Source: Lewinellaceae bacterium
GTDB lineage: Bacteria; Bacteroidota; Bacteroidia; Chitinophagales; Saprospiraceae
Assembly (NCBI GenBank): GCA_020636275.1
Contig: JACJYD010000002.1
Span: 1-64,000 of the forward strand
Direction of reading: 5' to 3'
DNA length: 64,000 nucleotides
Below are positions 19,151 to 27,025 of this stretch, piece by piece. How positions within the stretch are numbered: the stretch's first letter is position 1; each line of letters starts with the position of its first letter. The translations under genes and the position numbers were made by a program. The notes beneath the pieces are model-generated. The model saw only the letters and a program-made list of their open reading frames with translations. It did no database searches and was not told the DNA's origin.

Positions 19151-19155
19151 CTGGC

Positions 19156-20088
19156 TCAGAGGTTCATCCCATTAAACACCTCAATAACCTGGCGCACGTG
19201 CGCAGCAGAGTCGTGGAGGAGTTTGAGCTCGTCGTCGTTGAGTTTGAGATCGATGACTTGTTCGATCCCGTTCTTGCCGAGTTTGACGGGCAGGCCGAGG
19301 AAGATATCGTTCAATCCGTACTGGCCTTCGAGCAATACGCAACAAGGGAAGATGCGGTGTTCGTCGCGCACGATGGTTTCCACCATTTGTGCGGCAGCGG
19401 CGCCCGGAGCATACCAGGCGGAGGTGCCCATCAGTTGTACGAGCTCGCCGCCGCCCGCTTTGGTGCGTTCGACGATCTGGTCGAGGGTTGCCTTATCGAT
19501 CAGGTCGGTAACCGGGATACCGGAAACGGTGGTATAGCGGGGCAGGGGTACCATGGTGTCGCCATGGCCGCCGAGCAAGAGGGCCTGGATATCTTTGGGC
19601 GATACCTGCAGGGCTTCCGCCAGGAAAGCGCGGTAGCGGGCCGTGTCGAGGATGCCGGCCATCCCGAATACGCGGGAGGAATCCAGACCGGAAGCGCGGT
19701 AAGCGGCCAGGGTCATAACGTCGAGCGGATTGGATACCACGATAATGATCGGGTTTTCCGAGTACTTCAGGATGCTCTCCGTGACCAGGTTGACGATCTT
19801 GGCGTTGGTGGAAATAAGGTCGTCGCGACTCATACCCGGCTTGCGGGGCACCCCGGCAGTGATGACGACAATGTCGGAACCGGCTGTTTCTTCGTAATTG
19901 TCAGATCCGTGGAGGAAGGTACTGTAATAATCAATAGGCGCCTGCTGCCACATGTCCAGGGCTTTTCCCTTGGCCAGGTTGCCCATGATATCCAGCAAAA
20001 CGACCTCCTTGACGATGTCTTTATGGGCGAGGACATTAGCGCAGGTTGCGCCGACGTTTCCTGCGCCAACAACGGTTACTTTACGCAT
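19156..20088 (-). CDS. mdh: Malate dehydrogenase
   Basis: A 310-residue lactate/malate dehydrogenase that interconverts malate and oxaloacetate with NAD+ in the TCA cycle. Visible are the Rossmann motif GAGNVGATCA (residues 8-17), the Asp at the end of the second beta strand (VVLLDI) that selects NAD, substrate-binding arginines in GVPRKPGMSRDDL, Asn in VVSNPLDVMT, and the catalytic His in LLGGHGDTMVP. The arginine-rich loop identifies malate rather than lactate as substrate. The length is typical of the LDH-like MDH of Bacteroidota and Chlorobi. A TACTTTTG promoter element lies just upstream. Confidence 0.96.
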   Translation of the reverse strand: MRKVTVVGAGNVGATCANVLAHKDIVKEVVLLDIMGNLAKGKALDMWQQAPIDYYSTFLHGSDNYEETAGSDIVVITAGVPRKPGMSRDDLISTNAKIVNLVTESILKYSENPIIIVVSNPLDVMTLAAYRASGLDSSRVFGMAGILDTARYRAFLAEALQVSPKDIQALLLGGHGDTMVPLPRYTTVSGIPVTDLIDKATLDQIVERTKAGGGELVQLMGTSAWYAPGAAAAQMVETIVRDEHRIFPCCVLLEGQYGLNDIFLGLPVKLGKNGIEQVIDLKLNDDELKLLHDSAAHVRQVIEVFNGMNL

Positions 20089-20111
20089 GGTAGGTAGATT
20101 TTAGTACGGAA

Positions 20112-20119
20112 CAAAAGTA
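20112..20119 (-). promoter_or_regulatory. Bacteroidota -7 element of mdh
   Basis: On the minus strand these bases read TACTTTTG, a full match to TAnnTTTG, 24 bp before the mdh start codon. A good -33 element is not obvious. Confidence 0.45.
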
Positions 20120-20201
20120 GGTTTTTTTTACATGGGGAAGAAAACGATGTTCCAGAATTTGGTGTTTATTGTGATAGCAGACAACCTCCCCAAAATCCCG
20201 T

Positions 20202-20233
20202 TTTGGAAAAATGCGCTAATCCACCTATTTTTG
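20202..20233 (+). promoter_or_regulatory. Bacteroidota promoter of the M43 protease gene
   Basis: TTTG at 20202-20205, 20 bp spacer, TATTTTTG at 20226-20233: a consensus -33/-7 pair. Transcription would start near 20240, about 57 bp before the ATG. Confidence 0.7.
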
Positions 20234-20240
20234 CCACTTC

Positions 20241-20260
20241 ATTACCAATGAGTTGGTAAT
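20241..20260 (+). promoter_or_regulatory. Dyad at the predicted transcription start of the M43 protease gene
   Basis: ATTACCAATGAGTTGGTAAT has 8-bp perfect arms around TGAG and sits at the expected 5' end of the message. It could be a repressor operator or a 5' stabilising hairpin. Confidence 0.45.
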
Positions 20261-20296
20261 TTTTCATCAGTTCTTTCTTTTTAAAAATACTTAGCA

Positions 20297-21820
20297 ATGA
20301 CTCAACGGTTAATTACCTTTCTCTTTGTCCTGGCCCTGCCCTTCGCACTGCTTGGACAAACCCCCGGCGTGTGCGGATTTTACAGCGACAAAGCCTTCGA
20401 TGAAAATATTCAAACCTTGAAGCAGGAAGTAGCGGAGGGCGTGCTGTCCACCCGTGGCAATACCGTGACCTATGTGCCAGTGAAATTTCACATTATTTCC
20501 AAGGCAGATGGTTCGAAAGGGGTGAGCGAACAAGTCGTCATGGACGCCTTGTGTCACCTTAACGAAGAATACCTCGACCAGGATATTCAGTTCTATATCT
20601 ACAATGGGTTCAAGTATATCAAGAATGATATTGCCTATAACAACCCCGGCGATGCAGAACTGATCCTTCAGGGGAACAAGGTCCAGAAAGCTCTGAATAT
20701 TTTCCTCGGCCTGAATGCCACTCCTCCGGGCGGTGGAATTCCGGGTGGTACTACCCTGGGTTATTTTGCCGGCCAACCCAACCAGGACTGGATTATCATC
20801 AAAAATTCGGAGGTGAATGGCAGCGCTTCCACCATTCCGCATGAAGTGGGGCACTACTTCAACCTGGACCACCCCTTCAACGGGTGGGATTGCACCGCTT
20901 GGACGGCAGCAGAGCACGGCAACCCTGTCGGTTTCCTCAATGCGCCTTGCAACCCCGAGATCCCGGTGGAATTTGCCAACGGCTCGAACTGCGAGACGGC
21001 TGGCGATTTCCTGTGCGATACCCCTGCCGACTACAACCTGGGATACCTGGATGATAACGATTGCCTGTATACCGGCGATTGCATGGATCCCAATGGCGAC
21101 AAGCTCGATCCGATGGAGGAAAACTATATGGGGTATTTCAACGGCTGCTCACAGTACGTCTTTACTCCCCAACAGAAACAGATTATTGCTGCCCGTTTGA
21201 TCCAGCGCACCAACCTGGAAACCGTTACCACTCCTCAGGCTTCGGTGGAAGGCGGCACTACGCTGATCCAACCTGCCGACGGCTCCACGACCCAGGCCTA
21301 CAACAATGTGGCCTTTGAATGGACCGCCGTACCGGGCGCTAACCAATACATGCTGGAGATCGACCTGAGTACGGGTTTCAACGTGGCGCCCATCCGCCAG
21401 ATCGTCTGGGGCAACTACAAAGTCATCCAGGGCCTGGCTGCGAACAAGAAGTATTACTGGCGCGTACGCCCGTTCAACAACTTCGACGTGTGTGCACCGA
21501 TTTCCAACCGCTGGAGCTTTACCACAGGTACGGCGATCAATACCGTTGAGCCGCCCTACGTGACCAACTGGATGGTTCGCCCCAACCCGGTGAGCCCCGG
21601 CCAGAGCCTCCAACTCGAAATGAATACCAATGAAAGTTTTGAGGCTACTGTTACCCTCCGCACCTTAAGCGGGCAACTGGTGCAGACGATGCAGACGAAT
21701 TTCGCTGCCGGCAACAGTACGATCGAGATACCGACCACGAGCCTGGTGAACGGGCTTTATTTCCTTACCGTGCAAAGCGGGGAGGGGATACTTAATGAAA
21801 AGGTGGTTGTTGCCGAATAA
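20297..21820 (+). CDS. Secreted M43 (pappalysin-type) zinc metalloprotease with T9SS sorting domain
   Basis: A 507-residue exported protease. Signal peptide residues 1-20 end LLGQ. The catalytic domain carries the metzincin zinc motif HEVGHYFNLDH (about residue 182) and a downstream Met-turn in ENYMGYFNGCSQYVFTPQQ, as in the M43 family. A fibronectin-III-like domain follows (about 340-415, IQPADGSTTQ to RWSFTTG), then a T9SS type A sorting domain starting VRPNPVSPGQ and ending EKVVVAE. It should be secreted by the type IX system and degrade extracellular proteins. It has its own strong promoter, and a palindromic repeat begins 3 bp after the stop. Confidence 0.9.
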   Translation: MTQRLITFLFVLALPFALLGQTPGVCGFYSDKAFDENIQTLKQEVAEGVLSTRGNTVTYVPVKFHIISKADGSKGVSEQVVMDALCHLNEEYLDQDIQFYIYNGFKYIKNDIAYNNPGDAELILQGNKVQKALNIFLGLNATPPGGGIPGGTTLGYFAGQPNQDWIIIKNSEVNGSASTIPHEVGHYFNLDHPFNGWDCTAWTAAEHGNPVGFLNAPCNPEIPVEFANGSNCETAGDFLCDTPADYNLGYLDDNDCLYTGDCMDPNGDKLDPMEENYMGYFNGCSQYVFTPQQKQIIAARLIQRTNLETVTTPQASVEGGTTLIQPADGSTTQAYNNVAFEWTAVPGANQYMLEIDLSTGFNVAPIRQIVWGNYKVIQGLAANKKYYWRVRPFNNFDVCAPISNRWSFTTGTAINTVEPPYVTNWMVRPNPVSPGQSLQLEMNTNESFEATVTLRTLSGQLVQTMQTNFAAGNSTIEIPTTSLVNGLYFLTVQSGEGILNEKVVVAE

Positions 21821-21823
21821 GGA

Positions 21824-21890
21824 TTTTTAAGTTTATAAGGGTATAAGTTTTTGGACGATAAAAACTTATACCCTTATAAACTCAAAAACT
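21824..21890. repeat. Intergenic palindromic repeat, copy C
   Basis: Left arm 21824-21852, short loop, right arm 21860-21890, almost identical to copies A and B. It sits between the convergent stop codons of the M43 gene (21820) and xseB (21889) and overlaps the xseB stop codon, so it could terminate both transcripts. Confidence 0.85.
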
Positions 21891-22083
21891 AACTATTGTT
21901 TCCGTCCATTTCTTCCAAAAAATTCGTTACTTCCTCCTCCGTCTTCCGCAACTTTTCCTTGCAATACTGCACGAGTTCTGCGGCGCGTTTCACCTTGGCG
22001 CTCATTTCTTCCATGCCGATCTGCCCTTCCTGCAATTGCTGGAGGATGCTTCTCAATTCGGCCAATGCTTCGTCGTAGGTCAT
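21889..22083 (-). CDS. xseB: Exodeoxyribonuclease VII small subunit
   Basis: A 64-residue XseB: two helices with MTYDEALAELRSILQQLQEGQIGMEEMSAKVKRA-type spacing (split here as EALAELRSILQQL and GMEEMSAKVKRAAEL) and an acidic tail. It assembles in several copies on each large subunit of the enzyme that degrades single-stranded DNA to oligonucleotides. It overlaps the stop codon of xseA by 4 bp, indicating translational coupling. Confidence 0.93.
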   Translation of the reverse strand: MTYDEALAELRSILQQLQEGQIGMEEMSAKVKRAAELVQYCKEKLRKTEEEVTNFLEEMDGNNS

Positions 22084-23249
22084 GCTATTTCATTTATGGT
22101 GCTATCGGCTTCTCCGTCCTTCAGGTGAATGCGGACCTTGAAGCCAGGCTGCAGCTGGTCGACCGACCGGATGTCTTTTCCGTCTTTGGTAATATAGGCA
22201 TAGCCCCTGTTGAGGGCTTGCCGGGGGTCGAGCAGGGCGCTTTGTTGCTCGAGCTGTTCCAGCCGGTGGGCTTCCCGTTCCAGCTGCATGCGGGTATAAT
22301 GGCGCAATTGTTCCCCCAACATGGCCAGTTGCTGGCCGTGGGAATACAGGGTGGTTTGCGCCAGTTGTCCCACCCGGTTGCCGGTCTGGACCAGCCGGGT
22401 TTCAAAAGTGGCATTGTGATCGATCAGGAATTCCGCTACCGCAGTCGGGGTTTTGAGGGAAGTATGAGCCACGAGGTCCAGCACCGATTGGTCGATCTCG
22501 TGGCCGATGCCTGCGATCACGGGGAGGGAACAGTTGGCCACGCCCTGGCACAAAGGCAATTGATCGAAAGCCGCGAGGTCCAGGCGGGAACCGCCACCGC
22601 GAATAATGGCGATACAGTCGAACCGGTCCCGCTGCCGTTCCACTTCCCGGATGCGCTTCAACATTTCGGTCTCCACGAGTTGCCCTTGCACGGAGGTGGC
22701 AAAGAGCTGAATGGAGTAGTGATACCCGTATGGATTTTTGTGGATTTGATCGAGAAAATCCTTCCATCCGGCCGCTTCCGGGGAGGAGAGGACCGCAATG
22801 CGCTGAATGACGGTCGGCAGTGGCAGGGCTGCGTTCTTTTCCAGTAGACCCGCCTCCTTCAATTGCCGGATAGCTTCCTGGCGCTGGATCTCCAGTTTGC
22901 CCAGCGAAAATGCCGGGTCGACCTGGACGATGTGGTACTGTAGCCCATAGCGTTCGTCGAAAGCGACCCGTACCTGGAGCAATACCTCCATTCCCTCCCG
23001 CAGGATCTCGTCCAAAATCGTCCCCAGGTCTCTACGCAACAGCTGGTATTGCCGCTGCCAAAGCACTGCATCGGCCCGGGCAAGGATCTGATCTTCTTCT
23101 CCGCCCTTCTGAACCAGTTGAATATAGAAATGCCCTCGGGAATTATTTACCTGGAAGATCTCACACTGCACCCATACCGGCTCGGGAAAGTTCAGACTGA
23201 CGACCCGCCGGATGTATTCATTTAGCTCGTATAGTGAGTATTGCTGCAT
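22080..23249 (-). CDS. xseA: Exodeoxyribonuclease VII large subunit
   Basis: About 389 residues: an N-terminal OB-fold (YSLYELNEYIRRVVSLNFPEPVWVQCEI) followed by the exonuclease VII catalytic domain (IQRIAVLSSPEAAGWKDFLDQI, IIRGGGSRLDLAAFDQ, PVIAGIGHEIDQSVLDLVAH, KTPTAVAEFL) and a C-terminal helical region ending in the GYAYITKDGK segment. With XseB it cleaves single-stranded DNA in both directions. The frame is also open to a TTG at 23258; I prefer the ATG at 23249 because homologues begin MxxYSLxEL. A seven-copy heptanucleotide repeat lies immediately upstream. Confidence 0.93.
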   Translation of the reverse strand: MQQYSLYELNEYIRRVVSLNFPEPVWVQCEIFQVNNSRGHFYIQLVQKGGEEDQILARADAVLWQRQYQLLRRDLGTILDEILREGMEVLLQVRVAFDERYGLQYHIVQVDPAFSLGKLEIQRQEAIRQLKEAGLLEKNAALPLPTVIQRIAVLSSPEAAGWKDFLDQIHKNPYGYHYSIQLFATSVQGQLVETEMLKRIREVERQRDRFDCIAIIRGGGSRLDLAAFDQLPLCQGVANCSLPVIAGIGHEIDQSVLDLVAHTSLKTPTAVAEFLIDHNATFETRLVQTGNRVGQLAQTTLYSHGQQLAMLGEQLRHYTRMQLEREAHRLEQLEQQSALLDPRQALNRGYAYITKDGKDIRSVDQLQPGFKVRIHLKDGEADSTINEIA

Positions 23250-23260
23250 TCCCTTCAATC

Positions 23261-23312
23261 ACCCTTCACCCTTCACCCTTCACTCTTCACTCTTCACTCT
23301 TCACCCTTCACT
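23261..23312. repeat. Heptanucleotide tandem repeat, about 7.4 copies
   Basis: Units ACCCTTC (three), ACTCTTC (three), ACCCTTC (one) and a partial ACT. On the minus strand it reads GAAGGGT/GAAGAGT, purine-rich and placed directly before the xseA start, and it reaches into the stop codon of queA at 23311. Confidence 0.85.
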
Positions 23313-24375
23313 AAATAATCAACATCGCATCCCCGTAGCTGAAAAACTTATACTTGTGCTTGATCGCTTCCTGATAGGCCTCCATAACGAGGTCGTAGCC
23401 GCCGAAGGCACAGATCATGATCAGCAGGCTCGACTTGGGCAGGTGGAAGTTGGTGATCATCGAATTGGCGATGTGGAAATCGTAGGGAGGGTAGATGAAC
23501 AGGTTGGTCCAGCCCTCTGCCGGTTTGAGGTAGCCATCTGCGGAAACCGCCGATTCGATGGACCGCATGGAGGTGGTACCTACGGCGCAGATTCGGCGGG
23601 CCTTGCCTTTACTGGCGTTCACCACCTGGGCGGCAGTGGGGGAGATGCGGAAATACTCGGCATCCATTTTATGTTTGGACAGGTCTTCCACATCAATGCT
23701 CCGGAAGGTGCCCAGTCCGACATGGAGGGTCAGTTCTGCAAAGTTGACGCCTTTGATCTCGAGGCGTTTGAGGAGCTCGCGACTGAAGTGGAGACCGGCG
23801 GTGGGGGCGGCTACGGCGCCGACCTCCTTGGCGTATACGGTCTGATAGCGCTCGCGGTCGAGGTCTTCTGCCGGTCGGTTTATGTATTTGGGCAAGGGCG
23901 TGTTGCCCAGCGAATAGAGGTCCTTTTGAAATTCCTCCTCCGTTCCGTCGTACAGGAAACGGATCGTACGGCCACGGGAGGTGGTATTATCCACCACTTC
24001 CGCGACGAGCACGTCGTTGCCGTCCTCATCGCTGAAATAGAGTTTATTGCCAACCCGGATCTTGCGGGCAGGGTCGACCAGCACATCCCAAAGACGTTGT
24101 TCGGAGTTGAGTTCGCGCAAGAGGAAAACCTCGATCTTGGCGCCCGTTTTTTCCTTTTTGCCGTAAAGACGGGCCGGAAATACCTTGGTATTGTTGAAGA
24201 TCATGACATCTCCATCATCGAAGTATTCCATGATGTCCTTGAAAACCCGGTGCTCGATTTTGCCGGTGTTGCGGTGCAACACCATGAGCTTACTTTCGTC
24301 CCGATTGTCGGAGGGATATTGGGAAATTAATTCTTTGGGTAGTTCGAAATCGAATTGAGACAACTTGGTTCGCAT
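23311..24375 (-). CDS. queA: S-adenosylmethionine:tRNA ribosyltransferase-isomerase QueA
   Basis: A 354-residue QueA, which transfers the ribosyl part of SAM to preQ1 in tRNA during queuosine synthesis. Family motifs include KLSQFDFELPKELISQYP at the start, FNNTKVFPARLYG, RTIRFLYDG, PLPKYINR, YQTVYAKEVGAVAAPTAG-type context ending TAGLHFS, and THLxxLGTFR-type context in LHVGLGTFRSI. A longer frame extends 30 residues upstream, but the ATG at 24375 gives the canonical N-terminus and lies after a TATCTTTG promoter element. The preQ1-making genes are not in the window. xseA follows on the same strand. Confidence 0.95.
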   Translation of the reverse strand: MRTKLSQFDFELPKELISQYPSDNRDESKLMVLHRNTGKIEHRVFKDIMEYFDDGDVMIFNNTKVFPARLYGKKEKTGAKIEVFLLRELNSEQRLWDVLVDPARKIRVGNKLYFSDEDGNDVLVAEVVDNTTSRGRTIRFLYDGTEEEFQKDLYSLGNTPLPKYINRPAEDLDRERYQTVYAKEVGAVAAPTAGLHFSRELLKRLEIKGVNFAELTLHVGLGTFRSIDVEDLSKHKMDAEYFRISPTAAQVVNASKGKARRICAVGTTSMRSIESAVSADGYLKPAEGWTNLFIYPPYDFHIANSMITNFHLPKSSLLIMICAFGGYDLVMEAYQEAIKHKYKFFSYGDAMLII

Positions 24376-24431
24376 GGAAAACCTTTCTTTTATTTGAACG
24401 AGCGGAAGGAGGGCCGCTTTAAAATAGCGGA

Positions 24432-24439
24432 CAAAGATA
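24432..24439 (-). promoter_or_regulatory. Bacteroidota -7 element of queA
   Basis: On the minus strand these bases read TATCTTTG, a full TAnnTTTG match, 57 bp before the chosen start codon. A TTG lies 23 bp upstream, slightly farther than the usual spacing. Confidence 0.5.
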
Positions 24440-24604
24440 ATAAACTTCAGGGTGCCTTTCCACAATTTCCCGATTAAAAAAAAAGGCGATGAAAAAAGAC
24501 GCTTTGGGAGAAAAAACCCATACGTTCATCGAATGCTTTTCACCCGGGGGGCGATCTTTTGTACTTTGCTTCCGGTTTATCAGAAAGATCATCCCCATAA
24601 CGTT

Positions 24605-25861
24605 ATGAAAATACTATTCAGGGTTTTTTGGGAAAGCACGGGGCAAGCCTTGCAGGAACTCTACGGCAATCGCCTGCGGAGTTTCCTTTCGCTATTGGGT
24701 ATCACCATCGGCATCTTTTGCATCATCGGCGTTCAGTCGGCTGTCGACTCCCTGGAGCACAGCATCCGCGGAAGTATCGATAAGTTGGGCGATGATGTAT
24801 TATACGTGCAGAAGATCCCCTGGGCGGAAGACCCGGGCGTGACCTTTTGGAAATACATGCGGCGCCCCAACCCCAGCTACCAGGATATGGCCGTTATCCG
24901 GGAAAAGGTGAAATCCGCCGGACTGACCGATTACCACGTTTTTCTTGGATTCAAACCCATCAGGTATCGCTCCAATACGGTGACCGGCGCCTATTCGGTT
25001 GCGACTACATTCGACTTTGAGGCCTTGACCGGCACCAAGTTCCAAAAGGGGCGTTTTTATACCTCCGCAGAGTATCACAACGGCATGGACAAGCTCGTCA
25101 TTGGCTCAAATGTAGCCGATGAATTGTTTGGGTCCCTGGATCCTATCGGCAAGCAGGTCAAGATCATGGGGCACAGGATGGAGGTGATCGGTGTGATCGA
25201 AAAGTCGGGACAGAGCATGATCAATTTCTTTGATTATGACGACGGCATCGTGATCGGGTACGAGACGGCCCGGAAAATGGCTGCCGTGCGGAGCAACCAC
25301 CGATACGGAGGCTCATCGGTCATTGTAAAAGCGGCGGAAGGTTACTCCCTCGAACAATTGCGCGATGAGGTAACGGGTGTGCTGCGCGCATACCACCGCC
25401 TGAAACCCAAAGAAGCGGACGACTTTTCACTGAACAGCGTTTCGGTCATTGCCTCCGCCATGGATAGCTTCTTCGGCGTACTGAGCGTCGTCGGTATGAT
25501 CATCGGCGGTTTTGCCATCTTCGTGGGCATGTTCAGCGTAGCCAATATCATGTTCGTTTCTGTAAAAGAACGGACCAGCATCATTGGCATCAAAAAGGCC
25601 CTGGGCGCCAAGCAGGGCTATATCCTCCTGGAGTTTCTGATCGAAGCGGTCATCCTCTGCATCATCGGAGGGGCGGCAGGCTTACTCCTGGTTCGCCTCG
25701 TCACGTTCATCCTCTCCGGATTCTTGCCCTTTGCCATGTTCCTGTCCGCCAAAAACATCATGGTGGGCGTTCTCCTCTCCGCTGGCATCGGTGTCCTCTC
25801 CGGCCTGATCCCCGCCTTCCAGGCCGCCCGCCTGGATCCGGTGGAGGCGATCCGGAAATAA
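24605..25861 (+). CDS. ABC transporter permease of the MacB/FtsX type
   Basis: A 418-residue inner-membrane protein. Topology is MacB-like: one N-terminal membrane helix (FLSLLGITIGIFCIIGV, about 28-45), a large periplasmic MacB_PCD-type domain (about 50-270), and three C-terminal helices of the FtsX domain (VVGMIIGGFAIFVGMFSVANIM, FLIEAVILCIIGGAAGLLLV, NIMVGVLLSAGIGVLSGLIPAFQAARLDPVEAIRK, the last shown only by its ends LLSAGIG and DPVEAIRK). The partner ATPase is not adjacent. The frame is open 51 codons further upstream, but the ATG at 24605 gives the family's usual start (MKILFRVFWES). Such permeases export lipoproteins, peptides or antibiotics, or serve cell-envelope stress. A terminator follows at once. 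Confidence 0.88.
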   Translation: MKILFRVFWESTGQALQELYGNRLRSFLSLLGITIGIFCIIGVQSAVDSLEHSIRGSIDKLGDDVLYVQKIPWAEDPGVTFWKYMRRPNPSYQDMAVIREKVKSAGLTDYHVFLGFKPIRYRSNTVTGAYSVATTFDFEALTGTKFQKGRFYTSAEYHNGMDKLVIGSNVADELFGSLDPIGKQVKIMGHRMEVIGVIEKSGQSMINFFDYDDGIVIGYETARKMAAVRSNHRYGGSSVIVKAAEGYSLEQLRDEVTGVLRAYHRLKPKEADDFSLNSVSVIASAMDSFFGVLSVVGMIIGGFAIFVGMFSVANIMFVSVKERTSIIGIKKALGAKQGYILLEFLIEAVILCIIGGAAGLLLVRLVTFILSGFLPFAMFLSAKNIMVGVLLSAGIGVLSGLIPAFQAARLDPVEAIRK

Positions 25862-25897
25862 AAAATAGGCGGACCGGTCCGGTCCGCCTATTTTTCC
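25861..25897 (+). terminator. Rho-independent terminator of the permease gene
   Basis: Perfect 15-bp arms (AAAAATAGGCGGACC / GGTCCGCCTATTTTT) around GGTCC, ending in a T run, starting at the last base of the stop codon. Confidence 0.9.
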
Positions 25898-25990
25898 CAA
25901 TCCATCCAACCATTTTCCGGTAAAAAACATCTTTTATACAGAAGATTTGGATAGCGACAGGCTATGACAAATTCTCTATGGGAAAAGACG

Positions 25991-26071
25991 TTTGAATGCC
26001 ACAAAATTTCATATTTTTTAAATTTATCACTTTTTATTTTTAATAAAATGAAATTTTAGACTTCATTCAAA
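25991..26071. repeat. AT-rich nested inverted repeat upstream of kdsA
   Basis: TTTGAATG (25991-25998) pairs with CATTCAAA (26064-26071), and AAAATTTCAT (26003-26012) with ATGAAATTTT (26048-26057). The centre is very AT-rich (TTTTTATTTTTAATAAAA). It ends 20 bp before the kdsA promoter and could be a regulatory site or an AT-rich upstream element. The rest of the 266-bp gap contains only the terminator and the promoter. Confidence 0.5.
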
Positions 26072-26090
26072 ATTATATTTTGAAATCGCC

Positions 26091-26121
26091 TTGATTTTTC
26101 GTCCACTTCTCCGTATCTTTG
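26091..26121 (+). promoter_or_regulatory. Bacteroidota promoter of kdsA, almost abutting the start codon
   Basis: TTG at 26091-26093, 20 bp spacer, TATCTTTG at 26114-26121. The ATG at 26128 is only 7 bp downstream of the -7 box, so the message would be leaderless or nearly so. Confidence 0.65.
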
Positions 26122-26127
26122 TACCAT

Positions 26128-26967
26128 ATGAAAGCTACACTACCCACCTTAACAGACTGGCGCCATTCCGGCACCGGGAATTTCTTCCTGATCGCAGGTC
26201 CTTGCGTGATCGAAGGGGAAGAGGTAGCGATGGAGATCGGGGAACAGGTGAGTGCGATCTGCGACCGCTTGTCGATCCCTTTCATTTTCAAAGGCTCTTA
26301 CCGGAAGGCCAACCGTTCGCGGGTCGATTCCTTTTCCGGCATCGGCGATGAGAAGGCGCTGAAGATACTCCGCAAGGTCGGTTCGACATTCGGGGTACCG
26401 GTAACGACCGATATCCACGCCGACGAGGAAGCCGCCCTGGCGGCCGAATATGTGGATGTGCTGCAGATCCCGGCGTTTTTATGCCGGCAGACCAGCCTGC
26501 TCCAGGCGGCGGCAGCCACGGGGAAGGTCGTCAATATTAAAAAAGGCCAGTTCCTCAGCCCGGAAGCCATGCGGTTCGCGGTCGATAAAGTAGTGGATTC
26601 AGGGAATCCGCAGGTGGTCCTCACTGAACGGGGCACTACCTTCGGCTATCAGGACCTGGTTGTCGATTTCAGAGGCATCCCCCTCATGCGCGAGTACGGA
26701 ATGCCCGTAGTAATGGATTGTACGCATTCTCTTCAGCAGCCCAATCAGTCGTCCGGTGTGACCGGAGGCCGGCCGGCGTTGATTGAGACCATTGCCAAAG
26801 CGGCCATCGCCGTAGGCGCCGACGGATTGTTCATGGAAACCCATCCGAGGCCCCAGGAATCCAAATCGGATGCAGCGAATATGTTGCCCCTCCAATTGTT
26901 GGAACCCCTCCTGGAACGCCTCCTGCGTATCCATCAGGCCGTCCGGGAGCAGCATGCAAGTATTTGA
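26128..26967 (+). CDS. kdsA: 3-deoxy-8-phosphooctulonate synthase (KDO-8-phosphate synthase)
   Basis: A 279-residue KdsA, which condenses phosphoenolpyruvate with arabinose 5-phosphate to make KDO-8-phosphate for lipopolysaccharide inner core. Signatures: LIAGPCVIEG, PFIFKGSYRKANRSR, PVTTDIHADEEA, VLQIPAFLCRQTSLL, VNIKKGQFLSPEAM, LTERGTTFGYQDLVVDFR-type context (split as TERGTTFGY and DLVVDFR), MDCTHSLQQPN and FMETHPRPQESKSDAANM-type ending. The start at 26128 (MKATLPTL) is preferred over an in-frame TTG at 26119 because that TTG lies inside the -7 promoter element. It is transcribed alone or with downstream small genes. Confidence 0.95.
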   Translation: MKATLPTLTDWRHSGTGNFFLIAGPCVIEGEEVAMEIGEQVSAICDRLSIPFIFKGSYRKANRSRVDSFSGIGDEKALKILRKVGSTFGVPVTTDIHADEEAALAAEYVDVLQIPAFLCRQTSLLQAAAATGKVVNIKKGQFLSPEAMRFAVDKVVDSGNPQVVLTERGTTFGYQDLVVDFRGIPLMREYGMPVVMDCTHSLQQPNQSSGVTGGRPALIETIAKAAIAVGADGLFMETHPRPQESKSDAANMLPLQLLEPLLERLLRIHQAVREQHASI

Positions 26968-27025
26968 TCATTGATTATTATAAAAAAAATGGCTATATTA
27001 CCATAAATTAAAAAGGGAGGTTTAT

